Assembly (NCBI GenBank): GCA_030159075.1
Contig: BROG01000130.1
Coordinates: 1,054,001-1,118,000, forward strand
Direction of reading: 5' to 3'
Source of the DNA: Atrina japonica
Taxonomy: Eukaryota > Mollusca > Bivalvia > Pterioida > Pinnidae
DNA length: 64,000 bases
The position numbers and the translations under genes are program-made. The notes under the pieces were generated by a model. That model made no database searches and was not told where the DNA came from. It saw nothing but the letters and a program-made list of their open reading frames with translations. Each line of letters opens with the position of its first letter. Position 1 is the stretch's first letter. Shown in pieces: positions 1 to 13,890 of the stretch.

Positions 1-1221
1 GTGATATATATGGGTGATTTGATAAATTCAGTTTAACCTGCTTGTAATATTATCATAACACCTATATATTTAATTGTTAACTTAGCAGTGATATTAACTG
101 ACACCTGATGAAGCAACAAATTCCAGATTATTATAAATTGTAGCATATATATGACAAGTAGCTGAGAAGTGAATTAACATACCAAGAATTCTATATACAT
201 TGTATTTACATAGACGTTTTTATTGTATTATCAACTGATACATCATAATTCATTAATACTAGCATTAAGAGAATTAGAATCATAATTTCTATTACCTTCA
301 CAGAACTATTAAGTTATATTAAGTAAAATACTAACATCTCATTGACCATCATATTTCCATACCTGACAAAGGTATAGAATCCTAAAGGCAAAATCTATCG
401 ACTATATAACCTTTAATCACACACTGTGTTTCAATTATAATGAATGTCAGCTGACCATTGATTCTGATATCAAACCTTTACCTTCATCTGGAAGATAATC
501 TTACAAGAAAAATAATTATCTTTTATATTTTGTTGAAATATATATCATTTGTATAAAAACTTTATTGGAGTAAACCGATTGATCCAGATCAAATAAGTGC
601 AAATGTATCACAAAATATATAAAAACATGCCAAATCTCAACTTTTAGAAAACTATGTAAAAAAAATTATCTACTAAAGCCAGACAATAACAAATAATGTG
701 CATAGCAATGAGTGCATACAAATGTATGGATACACAAAAAAGAAAATATATTTCTAAAATCAGTCTTTAAAAAACTCCAATATTCAAAACATGGTTAATA
801 ACATTTGCTTGTGATATCAACAGTTTATTACATAATGAATTGTGTGTGTGTAGGTTTCTATACTTTGTTTTCAATAGTTGCAATACATGTAGATTTTAAC
901 ACTTTGTTCTAAATTGTTACAGCACTTGTAGATTTTAATATGCCTCTGACAACAGTTCAAAACAAATATCTTTCTACTTCACATACTTGAAGTCCTATGA
1001 ACTGATGTTTATACTCCTATCTACAGCATTATTTAAAACATTCATCAGCAGTAACATAATGAAATAATAAAGATAAAGAAAGCTTTTTGACCAATATCCA
1101 AGAAATCTTTAAGAATTTCCAAATTTCTACATAACAACTACTTCTTCCGATCAGATTTTGGTCAAGATTTCTTTCATAACCATTCAGTTTTGCTCTAGAT
1201 ATAGAATTTTTTTTAATTATT

Positions 1222-1414
1222 GGTGATGTAATAACCACCAATGATGTAATCATCACCAGTGATGTAAAAATTACCAGTGATGTTATCATCACCAGTGATG
1301 TAAAAATCACCAGTGATGTAATAACCACCAGTGATGTAATCATCACCAGTGATGTAATAACCACCAGTGATGTAATAACCATCAGTGTAATCATTACCAG
1401 TGATGTAATCATTA
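1222..1414. repeat. 18-bp minisatellite, about 10-11 copies
   Basis: The unit resembles GTGATGTAATAACCACCA with copy-to-copy substitutions. Because 18 is divisible by 3, the minus strand stays open and would read a Tyr-Ile-Thr-Gly repeat; there is no sign that this is a gene. Confidence 0.9.
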
Positions 1415-4400
1415 TGCATGAGTGCACACTAATGCTGTCTTGTACCAGTGGTGTCCATTTTAGATTTAGCTGTTCTGATGTAAAATCATATATCTGAAGT
1501 TACTCTCAGATAAACACCACTTAATACCTAAACAAACTGTTGGATCCACCTATCTGAAGCACACATCACTATAATTCTCAGTACATGCCACTGGCCGCTA
1601 TATAATACAATATAATGATATATATTGGACAGTGCCGATTAGACAGTGTTGATGTAGGGACATGGCAACTGATAAGTTGAGACAAGATATATATAAATGA
1701 ACACAAAATGAAGATTAAGGAATAACCACAACTACAGATGAAAACTATGAATGCTTTGTATATGGCACCATTCCAAGTATGCTAAGATAACGATGTTACT
1801 AAGGAAATCAGAACTTAATGATTTTGGTATATCTATTTTCCACATGTAATAACCTGTAACAAGCAATTTCAAGATCATTAGAATTTCCCTTTTATTTATA
1901 AATTTTTTCCTGATTAAATTTCCTTGTTTACCCAATACTGATAGCCCACTGTATTGCAGTACATAGCAATTCTCTGAACGTGATAAAATGGCAGTAGGAC
2001 CTTTGATAGAGTGGGAACAGATTATAGTATTCATGATATGAAAATACTTCTATAATGTCATTAAGTGAATTTACTTCTATAAAATCTCATGTACTTGAAA
2101 AAAATCAACAAAACATCTTAATAACAGACTCCTAACATAAGGCTACTGCTGAAAGATTTCATAAAAATCAACTAACTCTTAGGCTGTCATCTAAATATAA
2201 ATAACATCACAGTATTTATAACAATGTAACCATGACAATGAGATGATGCAGAATCAAAAGATAAATCAAAATGTAAAATAAATGTTAAAACTATTTACTG
2301 AAAATATAGCTTTGTAATTTGTGAGTGCAAAGAAACAATATTGTTCAGCAAATGAAATGGAATGCTTGTTAAGCTGAAAACAAATCGCTCAAGCAAAATG
2401 TCATTTTGGAATATATGCCCTGGGCAACTTAGAATATAATTAAAACTTAAATATTTGGTGAATTTATGGCTGCAAGATTTCTTTAAAAAGATGAAAAAGG
2501 AGAGAATGATAAAAACCTTGAGTTTGATTTATCAAAATACTACAAGATTCAAATACATGTATAATCAAATTTATTTCAGTTCACTATAAAAACAGGAAAA
2601 ATTAGTTTTATAGTCCACAAACTTAAACATTCCCTAACATAAAATAGACATTCCTTCATAACTCCTTAATATCATCAAAATAATGTACTGATTCTCTATT
2701 TAAAGTACTGTAAATAAAGGATCAACATTTTCTTATGGCAAATAAATCCTTGACCGGGTTTATAATCTTATATCAATTATTCTAAAACTATAATTAACAA
2801 ATCTACAGATTAAATTACACCACAAAATTCCAAACTAAAACACGTAGGAACTCTGATGCTAATATATATCAGAACTTCTTGTATCTTAAGATAATTGGAA
2901 ATTACTGTAATACATTGTAAAGTATGAATTTGTAAATGATAAACCATACCACAGGAACACTGAAATTAGAAATTCATGGACACTAATTTAAGCTAAGTGT
3001 AGACACTATTACCATAACAATCAGTATATACATTACACTACACTAAAAATTTCCAAACATTTCACTATTGCAGTGAATTATTGAAACAGAAAATTCCTAA
3101 AAAATACCCTAGAAATTTATAATACTACAGATGTGTTGTGTAATAGCCCCTGAAAGCCACAATATACAGATTACTATACCACAAGAATTCTATTTTTTGT
3201 ATCAAAGAAGAACCTAAGACCCTGTGTTCTACTATGATATATATTATACTATCACATGGGACTTCTTAACATATACATTAGATTCACATACTGATTTAGA
3301 TATGTAAAAACTTTCACCTGTGGATGATCACCTGAACCCATTCAGCAGATTATCACTGGTATCTGTTAGAGGTAGGAAACACAGTAAACAGTACATTAAC
3401 ACTGATTAAACTTTATAAAAAGATTCTATACATTGAAATAAGCCATGATCACATACCATTCCAAAGTAAAGTATGTTGGGAGTTATCTCAGGTGTCACAT
3501 GTACAATGTACATTTCTTTTGTGCTTAAAAAAATGACCATTTGAAGTACCTTGGTGGCAAAACCAGAATCTAATGGATGTTCTTACTGCATTGTAAGTGT
3601 TGTAGCAGTAAACAAAGTAAAATGTACATCTCTTCAATATGTCTCATAAAATTGACCAGTGGACATTGAAGGTGAGGATCTTGGTTCAATTGGTGGTTTT
3701 GACAATGGCACATCATTTTAATTTAATGCACACCTCATATTAGATATCTTGTCTTTAAATCCGAAGATTTAAAAAATGGTTACAGAAGTAGAATTGTGTT
3801 AAATACATACAAGTAACTCCCCTCAGTGAAAAGGTGTGTGTGTGTGTGTGTGTGTATGTGTGTGTGTGTGTGTGTAGGTGTGGGGATGTTGGGTTAAGAA
3901 TAACTACTCTAGACATGTGTAAACCATAAGACAAAATACAAAGTTAATTGAACACTCTCTAAAACATCACATCAACATATGTATATTTCAATAACAGCAA
4001 CAAAAATTTAATTGGTAAAAATACATTCACACAAAAATAATAATAAACTGATCCTGAAGATCTGAAAGCATGACAGAAAAAGAATCTCTTGTAATTCAAT
4101 CTCATAGAAAAATGACTGTATCAAGAGTAATCTAACCCTAGAATGATATCTCAGTGTTAAACACCAGAATAAGACAAAACCAAATCATATGCAACATTTC
4201 CCATTTTGTAATGCTAATTATAATAATAAAACCTGTCCCAAAAGCCAACTACAGGAAAAGACAACATATCTCTAATTGGCAGGTAGTTTTTAAGTTCTAT
4301 ATGATTTTACTTTTTGTTGTTGTTTGAGTTACCTCATTTTGGAGATGGCCTTTTAAACATGTGTGACAGAATTCAAAACTGCATAACAATGATCTAGACA

Positions 4401-5650
4401 TGTAAAAAATGAATGTATTAGTCTACAGTTATTCCATGGGCAACAGCAAATTGTTGTTCTGTGGAATCAAGGAAGTCACAGGAAAACTGTTACCTGGGGC
4501 CACTAGGCCAGTAATGAAATAGATGTCATCAGATGCATTACAAACAAAACTACAAAAATCACACATGTATATAACACTGCCTTCTTGTCCAATTGTGATA
4601 TCACTAATTAGAAGTTGGAAACAGTCCAAAATGATATAAACATTTTTATACATAGGGCACTTGGTAATAGCATGTTTTGTTTTTCTTACAGAAATGAAAT
4701 AATAATATACTAATAATGATGTATTATGGGCAATTCACAAGTCTGAATAGTTCAAATGGCAAGCTTTAGAAAGTCTTTACAAACGATACAGATTTGGACT
4801 AGAAAACCTGAACACACATCTTAAAAGATTGGAAGAGAAATACATACTTATCACACCAAAATGTCTAATATACAAAAACTTTCACATTTTTATATTTCAA
4901 AAACATGCATTGGATACATGTATCTAATCAAAACTTAGATCATTAAAATGGTTTACAATAAGAACAACTGCCATTTTTATCTATTCTTCCCATGTATTAA
5001 TCCGAATTAAAATGTCAATTTTTCCTCAATCAATTTCTTCAGATGTAATATTTCATCTCTGATTCAATTTTATCACAATAACTAAAAATTCCAAATAAAA
5101 CAAACATTTCAAACAATAAATAATATAAAATGAACAAAAAACTTCAATTTTCTCTCCAAAGCATAGAAATTTATAAAAAATGAAAAATAAAAAATTATAC
5201 AATATTTAAATGAAATTCAAATGAAGTCGAAAACTGATTTACTTTTTCTTGAAAGAAATTACAACATAACAGTAAGATATATACTTTGATTTAATCAATG
5301 GTAAAATATCTATTGCAGTTAGGTATAAGAAAACGACACCAATTTTATGATGCATGTTAAACTATCCATCATTAAGTATGAGATCTTTATGAGAGCAATA
5401 CATTTCTACTACTGCATAGCACTAAGCACAGTTTGGATTCACAACATGTCTCTCTGGCTTGAAAAAGCTCTAAACGTCATTTACATTTCATGTATAACTC
5501 ACCAGGTCAAACCTGTCTGTATATTTACTGTCAAACATATTCAAATATACACAAAAGTTAATCATTCCACTTTAAGGTCAATATTGGTAGGCTTGTATCA
5601 CTGTTCCTCAAGGTCCATTTTCCTCACTTTCTGTTTCATCAACTGTCACT

Positions 5651-5774
5651 AGCACAACACTAACAGTATATATAGTCAAGCACTATATGAAGCACAACAC
5701 TGAAAGTGTATATAGTCAAGCACTAAATGAAGCACAACACTAACAGTATATATAGTCAAGCACTAAATGAAGCA
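5651..5774. repeat. three 40-bp tandem copies
   Basis: The unit starts AGCACAACACTAACAGTATA and recurs at 5651, 5691 and 5731, with only a few substitutions. It lies downstream of the EEF2K stop, possibly in the 3' UTR. Confidence 0.85.
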
Positions 5775-5951
5775 TTACATCATGTTACAGGTACTCTAAG
5801 TGTTACTACTGAGATCACTTTTATACAGTAACATACATAGATATAAAACTCCAAGCAAATTCTTGAACATCTAAGTAATTTCTCCACTATTTAATTTCAT
5901 ATCAGGAACATATATCACAAAATTATAATGATCACCATTTAAACATGAGTG

Positions 5952-5957
5952 TTTATT
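5952..5957 (-). promoter_or_regulatory. candidate poly(A) signal of EEF2K
   Basis: AATAAA on the minus strand, 76 nt past the stop codon and followed by a T/G-rich stretch. It is the nearest canonical hexamer; others occur further down in this AT-rich flank, so the true cleavage site is uncertain. Confidence 0.3.
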
Positions 5958-6032
5958 ATGCTTGAGGTTATAATCAACTGTGATAACTCATTCTTCTTAT
6001 TGGTTTAGATAGACTCCAATTTCTATACTGAT

Positions 6033-6148
6033 CTACCCGGTGTCTTCCATTTCACCATATGCCTCCTCTGCCAGGGCAAAATACTTGTTGGCAAGTCGAC
6101 CCTTCATTGATGCCATGGCCTGCTCTGCAGCCTCATTGTACAAATCAC
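6033..6148 (-). CDS. EEF2K: EEF2K exon 11: C-terminus and stop
   Basis: Residues 640-677 and the TAG at 6033-6035. It encodes GDLYNEAAEQAMASMKGRLA, then NKYFALAEEAYGEMEDTG. The C-terminal helix is the part of the enzyme needed for elongation factor 2 phosphorylation in mammals. The tail runs two residues beyond the Met-Glu-Glu/Asp end typical of vertebrates. The acceptor is tcaatctag|GT. Confidence 0.94.
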
Positions 6149-6659
6149 CTAGATTGAGAAAATGTGTTCACTCATTAAGAGGAACTGTCTAGTATTTCTA
6201 GATTACATTTCATAATGACTTTGACTAAAATGTCAAATTAATAAAACAAATGTGGATGAAATAAAGTTCAAAACAGACTGAAAATGGGTTCTCTTTGAAA
6301 TAAAGCTTTGGGATATCAGTAACATGTAAATATACATACTTGAAAATGCAATGAGATTCTTTAAAGGTATATTGTCACTCAAAATCATAATCTTGTTCAC
6401 TACTGAAAATTCAGGGGCATTAATGTAAAAAATTGTGAAATTGTGTTTCTGTGGAGAAATTTAATTTTACATTCAATTATTCTGTCAGTAAAATCTAATT
6501 CATTATGCACTGACCCAGATTCTGAAGATGATTATGATAGGCTAATGGCCAAATAGACAATGACCTTGACTCTAATCATGGGTGCTGAGGTACTGTAATA
6601 GTACTCATGAAATTATCAATCCAGATATAACACAGGATCTATTTTTTTTTCTTGCAGAA

Positions 6660-6857
6660 TCTGTTAGCAATCACTTTCTCTCACTATTTAATCTGTTAGC
6701 AATTGCATTATCTCACTATTGCATGTTATCAATTGCTTTCTCTCACTATTGAATCTGTTAGCAATCATTTTCTCTCACTATTGAATTGGTTAGCAATTGC
6801 TTTCTCTCACTATTGAATCTGTTAGCAATCGCTTTCTCTCACTATTGAATTTGTTAC
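6660..6857. repeat. 32-bp minisatellite in EEF2K intron 10
   Basis: About six copies of a unit starting CTGTTAGCAATTGCTTTCTC and ending in CACTATTGAAT. The remaining part of the 852-nt intron shows nothing recognisable. Confidence 0.85.
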
Positions 6858-7000
6858 TTTTTGACAGCTTTTTGTTACTTTCAGATAGCGATGTTTCTAT
6901 TTTTGGTCTAATGTGGGACAGTATTTAAACCCAAGCCTTTTGTTTGTAAGAGCTCATTGCATCAGTCCCTTGATGTATTCATTAAGAAATCTGAGAGTAC

Positions 7001-7179
7001 CTGCTCTCTGAGGATCCTTCTCAAGCCCATGTCCTCCATGTAGATAAAGTTCTGCTTGTTTTGCTTGCAACTCATATGTTGGATCATTAAATGTACAATC
7101 ATACTCTCCGCCTTCATCATGGTCATCAGTCTTCACTGCCTGCTCATACCAATAAACTGCATCCTCCCATGAAATTGAC
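7001..7179 (-). CDS. EEF2K: EEF2K exon 10: SEL1-like repeats
   Basis: Residues 580-640, split codons at both ends. It contains WEDAVYWYEQAV, then DDHDEGGEYD and GGHGLEKDPQRA, all close to the vertebrate C-terminal domain. The acceptor is gccaacag|G and the donor GCAG|gtactc. A long pyrimidine repeat on the transcribed strand, (TC)n followed by (AC)n, ends about 112 nt upstream. Confidence 0.95.
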
Positions 7180-7290
7180 CTGTTGGCAAAAAGTCGCGAA
7201 TCAAATGTTAGCATTGATTTTAATACACTTTGTACATGTTGTAAAGGAGTTATTTATTATATTTTATAGTGACTATGAGAGGACACTATA

Positions 7291-7446
<156 letters not shown>

Positions 7447-8332
7447 TATGTGCATGAGAATTGTTGCAAGCTTTTGTCACTACATTCATTTAAAGCAACA
7501 ACATATACAAACTTCTCATGCTATTTTCTGGTACTCATACAATAAAATATTTCCAGAAATGATTTTCACTCATACTGCAACAATGATACAACATTTTATA
7601 GAAGTATGACAGCAAGTCATCAAATTAACCACCAATATCTTAAACATTTACACTCTCCTCTTCAACCCTTTCTTTGTATGAGTAGGCAGATAAAAGTAAT
7701 GTAAATCTTATGCATATATAGCTGTATACAATAATGAAAAAAGAGATCTTTAAACATGATATATCTAGCATCATCTTCCATTTGGGAAAATTGCTTGAAG
7801 GAAATTTCAGACTCAAGTTCACATATGCTTTTCAATACTGTACAGTTCAACTTACTGGGATATAGTTGATATTGACCAGGGCCCAAAAGTCACCAAACTT
7901 GCTCAATACTCAAGCTCAACTTTTATTTCATTATTTTGACTATATAGTCATTTGTAAAACTTCTGAATTTGAGTGAATAGGAAATATATTATTGTTCTAT
8001 ATCATTTACATATAAATTTGTGCATCACACTTATGATTTATTTACCTGTAAAAAATGAATAAGCTAATCAAAATTTGTGTACCTAATCAATCAATTTTTT
8101 AATATTTCTGAAGTTTTCTTCAAATGAGCAATAACTTTGATCAATATTTACAATTGTATGCCATCAATAAACAAACAGTTGTATGTCCAGTTACAGAACA
8201 TATTTTGTGTGTTTTTACCTTAAAATCATGAAAAGTTAGTTGAACATGAGTACTGGGAAATCTGGTGACTCCGGGACCTGAGTTATTGACCCATCGCCAA
8301 ATGTCTGACACATTTCTCTCCATGTGCACTAT

Positions 8333-8878
8333 TTGACAATTGTGACATCATAATAATACAAATGTTTGACAGGCCATTTAATTGTGATGCCATAATAACA
8401 AATGTTTGACAGTTCCTTTAATTGTGACCTCATAATCACAAATGTTTGACAGGCCCTTTAATTGTGACATCATAATCACAAATGTTTGACAGGCCATTTA
8501 ATTGTGACATCATAATCACAAACATTTGACAATTCCTTTAATTGTGACATCATAATCACAAACGTTTGACAGGCCATTTAATTGTGATGTCACAATCGCA
8601 AATGTTTGACAGGCCATTTAATTGTGATGTCATACTCACAAATGTTTGACAGGCCATTTAATTGTGATGTCATAATCGCAAACTTTTGACAGGCCATTTA
8701 ACTGTAATGTCACAATCACAAACATTTGAAGGTCATTTAATTATTATCATAATCACAACATTTGATATGCCATTTAATTGTGACGTCATAATCACACAAA
8801 TATTTGACAAGCCATTTAATTGTGACATCATAATCACACAAATGTTTGACAGGACATTTAATTGTGACATCATAATGA
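8333..8878. repeat. 40-bp satellite in EEF2K intron 9
   Basis: About 13 copies of a unit beginning AATGTTTGACAGGCCATTTA and continuing ATTGTGACATCATAATCACA. The ATTGTGACATCATAATCACA half is an imperfect palindrome. The rest of intron 9 (8880-9950) shows only AT-rich unique sequence. Confidence 0.9.
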
Positions 8879-9953
8879 AAAAGTCTGCAAAGACAGGTCT
8901 TTTGCAAAAGGTAAATTGTAGGGGAAAACACTAACTCATTCTGCAGTGTTCTGGTAGAAATAATTTTGATATATATGGTATCCAATGTTACATGTATTAG
9001 AACCTGAATAACAGGAAAAGAAGTAAGACAAATTCAATATTTACCATTGCTTGTTTATTCCTTTGTATGTATGTATACAATATAAAGATTGCTGGAGTAA
9101 TCTCATCATCAACAAAGGAATGTCAAAAGTTAATTGCATAATTTAGCAAGATTTTATCATATGCCCATAAAATCTTGTGTCGGTGGTGGTTTAAGACACA
9201 CTAACCACTTTTCAGTTACATGTGATTTAAGTCTGACACCAAAATGCCCTGTGGCATTCAAATTCTGAGAAAAAGTTAGATGATAATTTAACATTTTTAT
9301 TCAATTAAGACATCTTTCTCAAATACAGAAATATCAAAATACATCTAACTAGCTTAAACGGTTATTTGCATTTATGTTCTAACCACTGCTCCCTATTTTG
9401 TGAAGGCATTTTTTTCAGGAATAAGATGGTTGCTTTGGGAGTTTGTTATTGGTTGACTTTAAAAATTGCTGTCTAATTACCTTTAAATAATTAAGGCAGT
9501 TCTATGGTGGTACATTGGTTTTACATCTTTAATGGCGAATTCAAAAACCAAGTTAAAATTTATTATGCTCATTCAATAAGTAAACCGGCAAACATGATTT
9601 GTGTTTCAAATCCTGAATTTTTTTACTTTCAATTAAAAGACATTACCTCTCAGGGACTACAAGTAAGTACATTTAAGCAGAAACCACACACAGGCAACTC
9701 ATTTTACACACAACTTGGTAAGACCTACAATATTATCAACAAACTGACATACACAACGCCATGAAATACCTAAAAACCAGCACATTTCCATGACTATCTA
9801 ATTCTGGGATATCTACAATATACACAAATATATAAAAATAGTATAACTAAAAGAGTTTATAGAAATAAATTAAAATAGTTGGAAAATTAAGGTATGTATA
9901 ATCGTTGACAACAAAATCTATTTTAATATGTTTGTGAAGAAATTTTTATTTAC

Positions 9954-10078
9954 CTTTTTGATCCTAGATTGTCACCAGTTTCAAATGTTCTAGCTAGGAA
10001 TAGCATGCAACTTCTATCTCCAGCCTCAGCAGCTTGTACCATGTAATCAATACCAATGTCTGTGTGTTCAATAGTGTT
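9954..10078 (-). CDS. EEF2K: EEF2K exon 9: SEL1-like repeats
   Basis: Residues 539-580 (last codon split 2+1). It encodes IDYMVQAAEAGDRSCMLFLA followed by RTFETGDNLG, a SEL1-type A-x(2)-G-D-x(2)-S helix pair. The acceptor is aatttatag|AAC, a weak one with a poor pyrimidine tract, and the donor is AAAAG|gtaaat. On the transcribed strand a (TG)n run ends about 60 nt upstream of this acceptor. Confidence 0.93.
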
Positions 10079-10135
10079 CTATAAATTATAAAAATTGTAA
10101 ATTATATCACACTTGTCTGCTTTTGTAAACTTAGT

Positions 10136-10136
10136 T

Positions 10137-10193
<57 letters not shown>

Positions 10194-10500
10194 TATATGT
10201 ATACACAGAGAGAAGCCCACAAATGAAAGAATACATGCATACAAGCACACTCAGATAAAACCACTCACACATAAAAGCAAACACACACATGAATGCAAAC
10301 ACACACACACACGAAAGCATACACATATAAACACACATAAACAGACACACACACATGCATGCACACACAAACAGTCACACACTTGAAAGCAAACACACAC
10401 ACGAAAGCATACACACACATAAACAGACACAGACACAGACACACACACACACACACACAAACAGGCACATACACATAAACAGATACACACATACAGACAC
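10136..10500. repeat. (CA)n microsatellite with degenerate CA-rich tail, intron 8
   Basis: A pure (AC)n run to about 10187 is followed by about 300 bp of imperfect ACACAC/ACACAA/ACATAA sequence. On the transcribed strand it is (TG)n and ends about 60 nt upstream of the exon 9 acceptor. Confidence 0.95.
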
Positions 10501-11111
10501 AGGTTTTACTATATGGAACTTTGAGAGGAAGAAAGTAGTAAACAGAGCAAAATGAGGGAAAACTTCTGAAGGGATTTAGGAACATACACCCCCATCCTCT
10601 GAACAAATCTGACACAGTGCAATTTCTATCAATTTTACCCTTATCATTTATATTCCCATAGCATTTGTTTGCAATGTTAGCGATATTTCTTATACGCTCA
10701 TGTGAAATTCAAAATAAAAACTCCAGATTTGTCTGATATTAATGTCTATTACTGGGTATACTATAAATTCATAAAATTACCATTACAATATAACATTTGA
10801 GAAAGAAAATTTAGCACCTCCTATAAGTAAAGTGGAAAATGCAGGGACTTTAACAGATTTTTAGTACAAATATTTTCAATAAAAAAAGACTGATTTTGCT
10901 GATAGAGCACAATGCTGTCAAAATGATTTTGCACACCCAAGACTTTGATCCCCAAAACTGTAGACACCAAATGGTAAAATAATCATAAAATCAACACAAC
11001 ATAAATAAATTACATTCGCTTTTTCATTTTTTACACAAATGTGTTAATCTATTTGCAAAAATTCCCATAAACTGAAAAACAAACCACAAACATCATGTTC
11101 TAACCTGAGGT

Positions 11112-11594
11112 ACAAATGTCACATGATTTTGTGCACTGTTCATTTTCCAAGTGGTTGAATATGTAAATCAAGTACGGTGATCCATATTCCTTCATATTAT
11201 TTGATTTTAAATTCAATATGATGATTGCAAAAGAAATGAAAAAGTTTCCATGCACCAAATTAGAGCTTGGAAAAATTCTGCTGGCTAGTTACTTTTCAAT
11301 TACGAATACTCATTATATTAAGCTATTATCGTTATGATGACGAAGATGTAAACACTACAAAAGCCGACCACCAGACTCAAATGATGCAAAATACTTGCGT
11401 ATTTTTACATTTAGGATAAAAGAATTGATTTTATACAATAGTTGTACGAAAATGTAAGTAAACATTTTAATTAAAAAGGTTTATTAAGATGCACCACCTT
11501 TGACGCAAAATGCTCTTCAGTTGTAATATGTTGAAATGGACAGAACTATGGGTGTGCAAAATCATGTGACGCGCAAAATCATGTGACAATACAG
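11112..11594. mobile_element. short inverted-repeat element (MITE-like) in intron 8
   Basis: The left end contains TGTCACATGATTTTGTGCAC (11118-11137). The right end carries two copies of its complement, GTGCAAAATCATGTGAC and GCGCAAAATCATGTGAC (11554-11587). About 480 bp, no coding capacity. Exact edges and target duplication are not certain. Confidence 0.55.
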
Positions 11595-11637
11595 TATAAA
11601 TGGCTGTAAATATCACCTGCTAAAATCAATGACTTAC

Positions 11638-11838
11638 TGTCACAGAGCAATTACAAAGGACATCTCTTTCTAAACCAAGGTATAATCTAGCCATTGTAAC
11701 CATTGCCTCCAGTTCCCCAAGTTCTGCTGCGTGTTGTTCATGGTAGATGGCTGACTCCCAGTCTATTTCAGATTCATCCTTGTTCTCACTCATAAGAAAT
11801 CTACCAACTTCATGGTACTTTGCCATTTCATGGTGAAC
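11638..11838 (-). CDS. EEF2K: EEF2K exon 8: SEL1-like repeats
   Basis: Residues 472-538, phase 0. It encodes VHHEMAKYHEVGRF, then AIYHEQHAAELGELEAMV, the conserved SEL1-like helix pair that helps dock the elongation factor 2 substrate. The acceptor is tttacag|GTT and the donor ACA|gtaagt. A short MITE lies just downstream in + coordinates only on the intron 8 side (11112-11594). Confidence 0.94.
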
Positions 11839-12084
11839 CTGTAAAAAATGTTTTAGATGTATTAAATGCAAGTCCTTTCACGCCTCTAGGATAATTTCTA
11901 ATAAACAGATTAAAGTTCATTAACTGATTCCATGTATATTTTAAAAATGTTATCAGTAATATTCACTAACAAAATCTTGAAATTATTAATTTTATTTCTG
12001 CAATGATAATCAAATGATATTTAAACAGAAATTTTGAAAATCTATGAAAACTAGCCCCTTCACATTTCACACATGCAAACATGA

Positions 12085-12950
12085 ATGCATGAATCTGTTA
12101 GTCCCCTATAATATGTATACTGCATTTATCTGTTAGTCCCCTATAACATGAATACAACATCAGTCTGTTAGTCCCCTATAACATATATACAACATCAGTC
12201 TGTTAGTCCCCTACAACATGTATACAACATCAGTCTGTTAGTCCCCTATAACATGTATCTATAACATGTATACAACATCAGTCTGATAGTCCCCTATAAC
12301 ATGTATACAACATCAGTCTGTTAGTCCCCCTATAACATGTATACAACATCAGTCTGATAGTCCCCTATAACATGTATACAACATCAGTCTGTTAGTCCCC
12401 CTATAACATGTATACAACATCAGTCTGTTAGTCGCCCTATAACATGTATACAACATCAGTCTGTTAGTCCCCTATAACATGTATCTATAACATGTATACA
12501 ACATCAGTCTGTTAGTCCCCCTATAACATGTATACAACATCAGTCTGTTAGTCCCCCTATAACATGTATACAACATCAGTCTGTTAGTCCCCTATAACAT
12601 GTATCTATAACATGTATACAACATCAATCTGTTTGTCCCCTATAACATGTATCTATAACATGTATACAACATCAATCTGTTTGTCCCCTATAACATGTAT
12701 CTATAACATGTATACAACATCAATCTGTTTGTCCCCTACAACATGTATCTATAACATGTATACAACATCAGTCTGTTAGTCCTCTATAACATGTATCTAT
12801 AACATGTATACAACATCAGTCTGTTAGTCCTCTATAACATGTATCTATAACATGTATATAACATCAATCTGTTTGTCCCCTATAACATGTATATGATATC
12901 AATCTTAAAACATGTATAGGACATCAGTCTGTTTGTCCCCCTATTATGTC
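12085..12950. repeat. about 41-bp satellite starting at the intron 7 donor
   Basis: About 20 copies of a unit built of ACATGTATACAACATCAGTC and TGTTAGTCCCCTATA, some with an extra ATCTATAACATGTAT. The copy nearest the exon runs into the intron start and can be aligned, with changes, to the first 38 or so intron bases. The array therefore occupies nearly all of the 1.1-kb intron 7. Confidence 0.9.
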
Positions 12951-12959
12951 AATATCTAC

Positions 12960-13079
12960 CTTTCCAAGAATGGAATCACCAATTTTAAGATTCATTGTGA
13001 GTCTGAAATCTTTTTCAAGGGCAACACAGGAAGGACGAGCTCTCTGTTGAGCCATTCTGCTAAAAGACTCTCTCTCTTC
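12960..13079 (-). CDS. EEF2K: EEF2K exon 7: linker end and first C-terminal helix
   Basis: Residues 432-471, phase 0. RARPSCVALEKD aligns with the human segment around Ser500, so S448 is the probable equivalent of this PKA/autophosphorylation site, and KIGDSILGK matches the start of the C-terminal helical domain. The acceptor is attccag|GAA and the donor AAG|gtagat. A 41-bp satellite begins within the first bases of the following intron. Confidence 0.93.
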
Positions 13080-13395
13080 CTGGAATACAAAATAACAAAA
13101 CAAATGAAACAGTATGATATGCTCAAGTGCCTATCAGTAGGGTCATCATTAAACCGCATTATCAAAGTGATTTTTACGGAAAGTGTTTTACTATCATAAA
13201 ACGATTAGGAGTACCATATGTCCAAGACAATTCACACCCAAGTACTTATTGGAAACAAACTGAAAAAACAATTAGATAAGATTACTTTAAACATTTCACT
13301 GAATTGCATAAAACTAACTGTATCCATTTCAATTACTGATGTGTGTACTAGTGTGTATGCAAGTGTTTCTAACCATAACCATACACTCCATAACA

Positions 13396-13560
13396 TAGTA
13401 CAAAGAGGCCCAAGGGATCTGAAGTGCTCACCTGGTCAAATCTGCATCTGATATTTTCCATTTACCTAAGTGCCAAAGACCTTGACATTTGACCTAAAGC
13501 CTTGTAACTTTGTCACTATGATTCTTAGATAATTCCATAAAGTTTTCTCTTACATCTTTG
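13396..13560. repeat. fragment of a bivalve-type dispersed repeat
   Basis: AAAGAGGCCCAAGGGATCTG followed by AAGTGCTCACCTGGTC and GACCTTGACATTTGACCT. This GGCCCAAGGG..CTCACCTGG signature is, to my knowledge, widespread in bivalve genomes. It lies in EEF2K intron 6, just 5' of exon 7. Confidence 0.5.
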
Positions 13561-13598
13561 TATACAAAACGTTAATTACAAGTTATTGTATTCGCCCT

Positions 13599-13890
13599 TT
13601 AAGCGCCCAGTGCGCTACAAAAATCACAGAAAAGGGGTTGGTGCTTAATGGAACCAATTAGTAGTTCTGAACAGTTTATTTTTTTTATAAGGAACATTGG
13701 TAAAGTTGTTGTAGTTTTTACCAATGACAAATATCAGCATTCTTCTGTAGCTGGGGGCTACAGATAAACTGAAGTGTAGCTTACAGTTTTCATGGTCAAC
13801 ATCCCCTCGTCAACCAGCTAGAAAGGATTCTCGAACATATGTTTAAAAAAAAGGGGGGAGGGGTGCTTATAGGGACAAGGGCACTTAATG
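13599..13890. mobile_element. possible MITE with TTAAGCGCCC ends
   Basis: TTAAGCGCCC near the left end and GGGCACTTAA near the right end form a short imperfect inverted repeat around about 290 bp without coding capacity. Boundaries are approximate. Confidence 0.4.

Larger units (their letters stand above)
1..5950. other. EEF2K 3' flank without recognised genes
   Basis: AT-rich sequence with stops in all frames. It contains an 18-bp array (1222-1414), a (TG)n run near 3834-3874 and a 3 x 40-bp repeat (5651-5774). The open frame at 4429-4653 on the minus strand has no recognisable motif. Part of this region may be 3' UTR. Confidence 0.6.

Noticed and set aside
4429..4653. 74-codon minus-strand frame downstream of EEF2K
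   Set aside because: No family similarity, no splice phase that fits EEF2K, and the EEF2K stop at 6033 already ends the family's domain.
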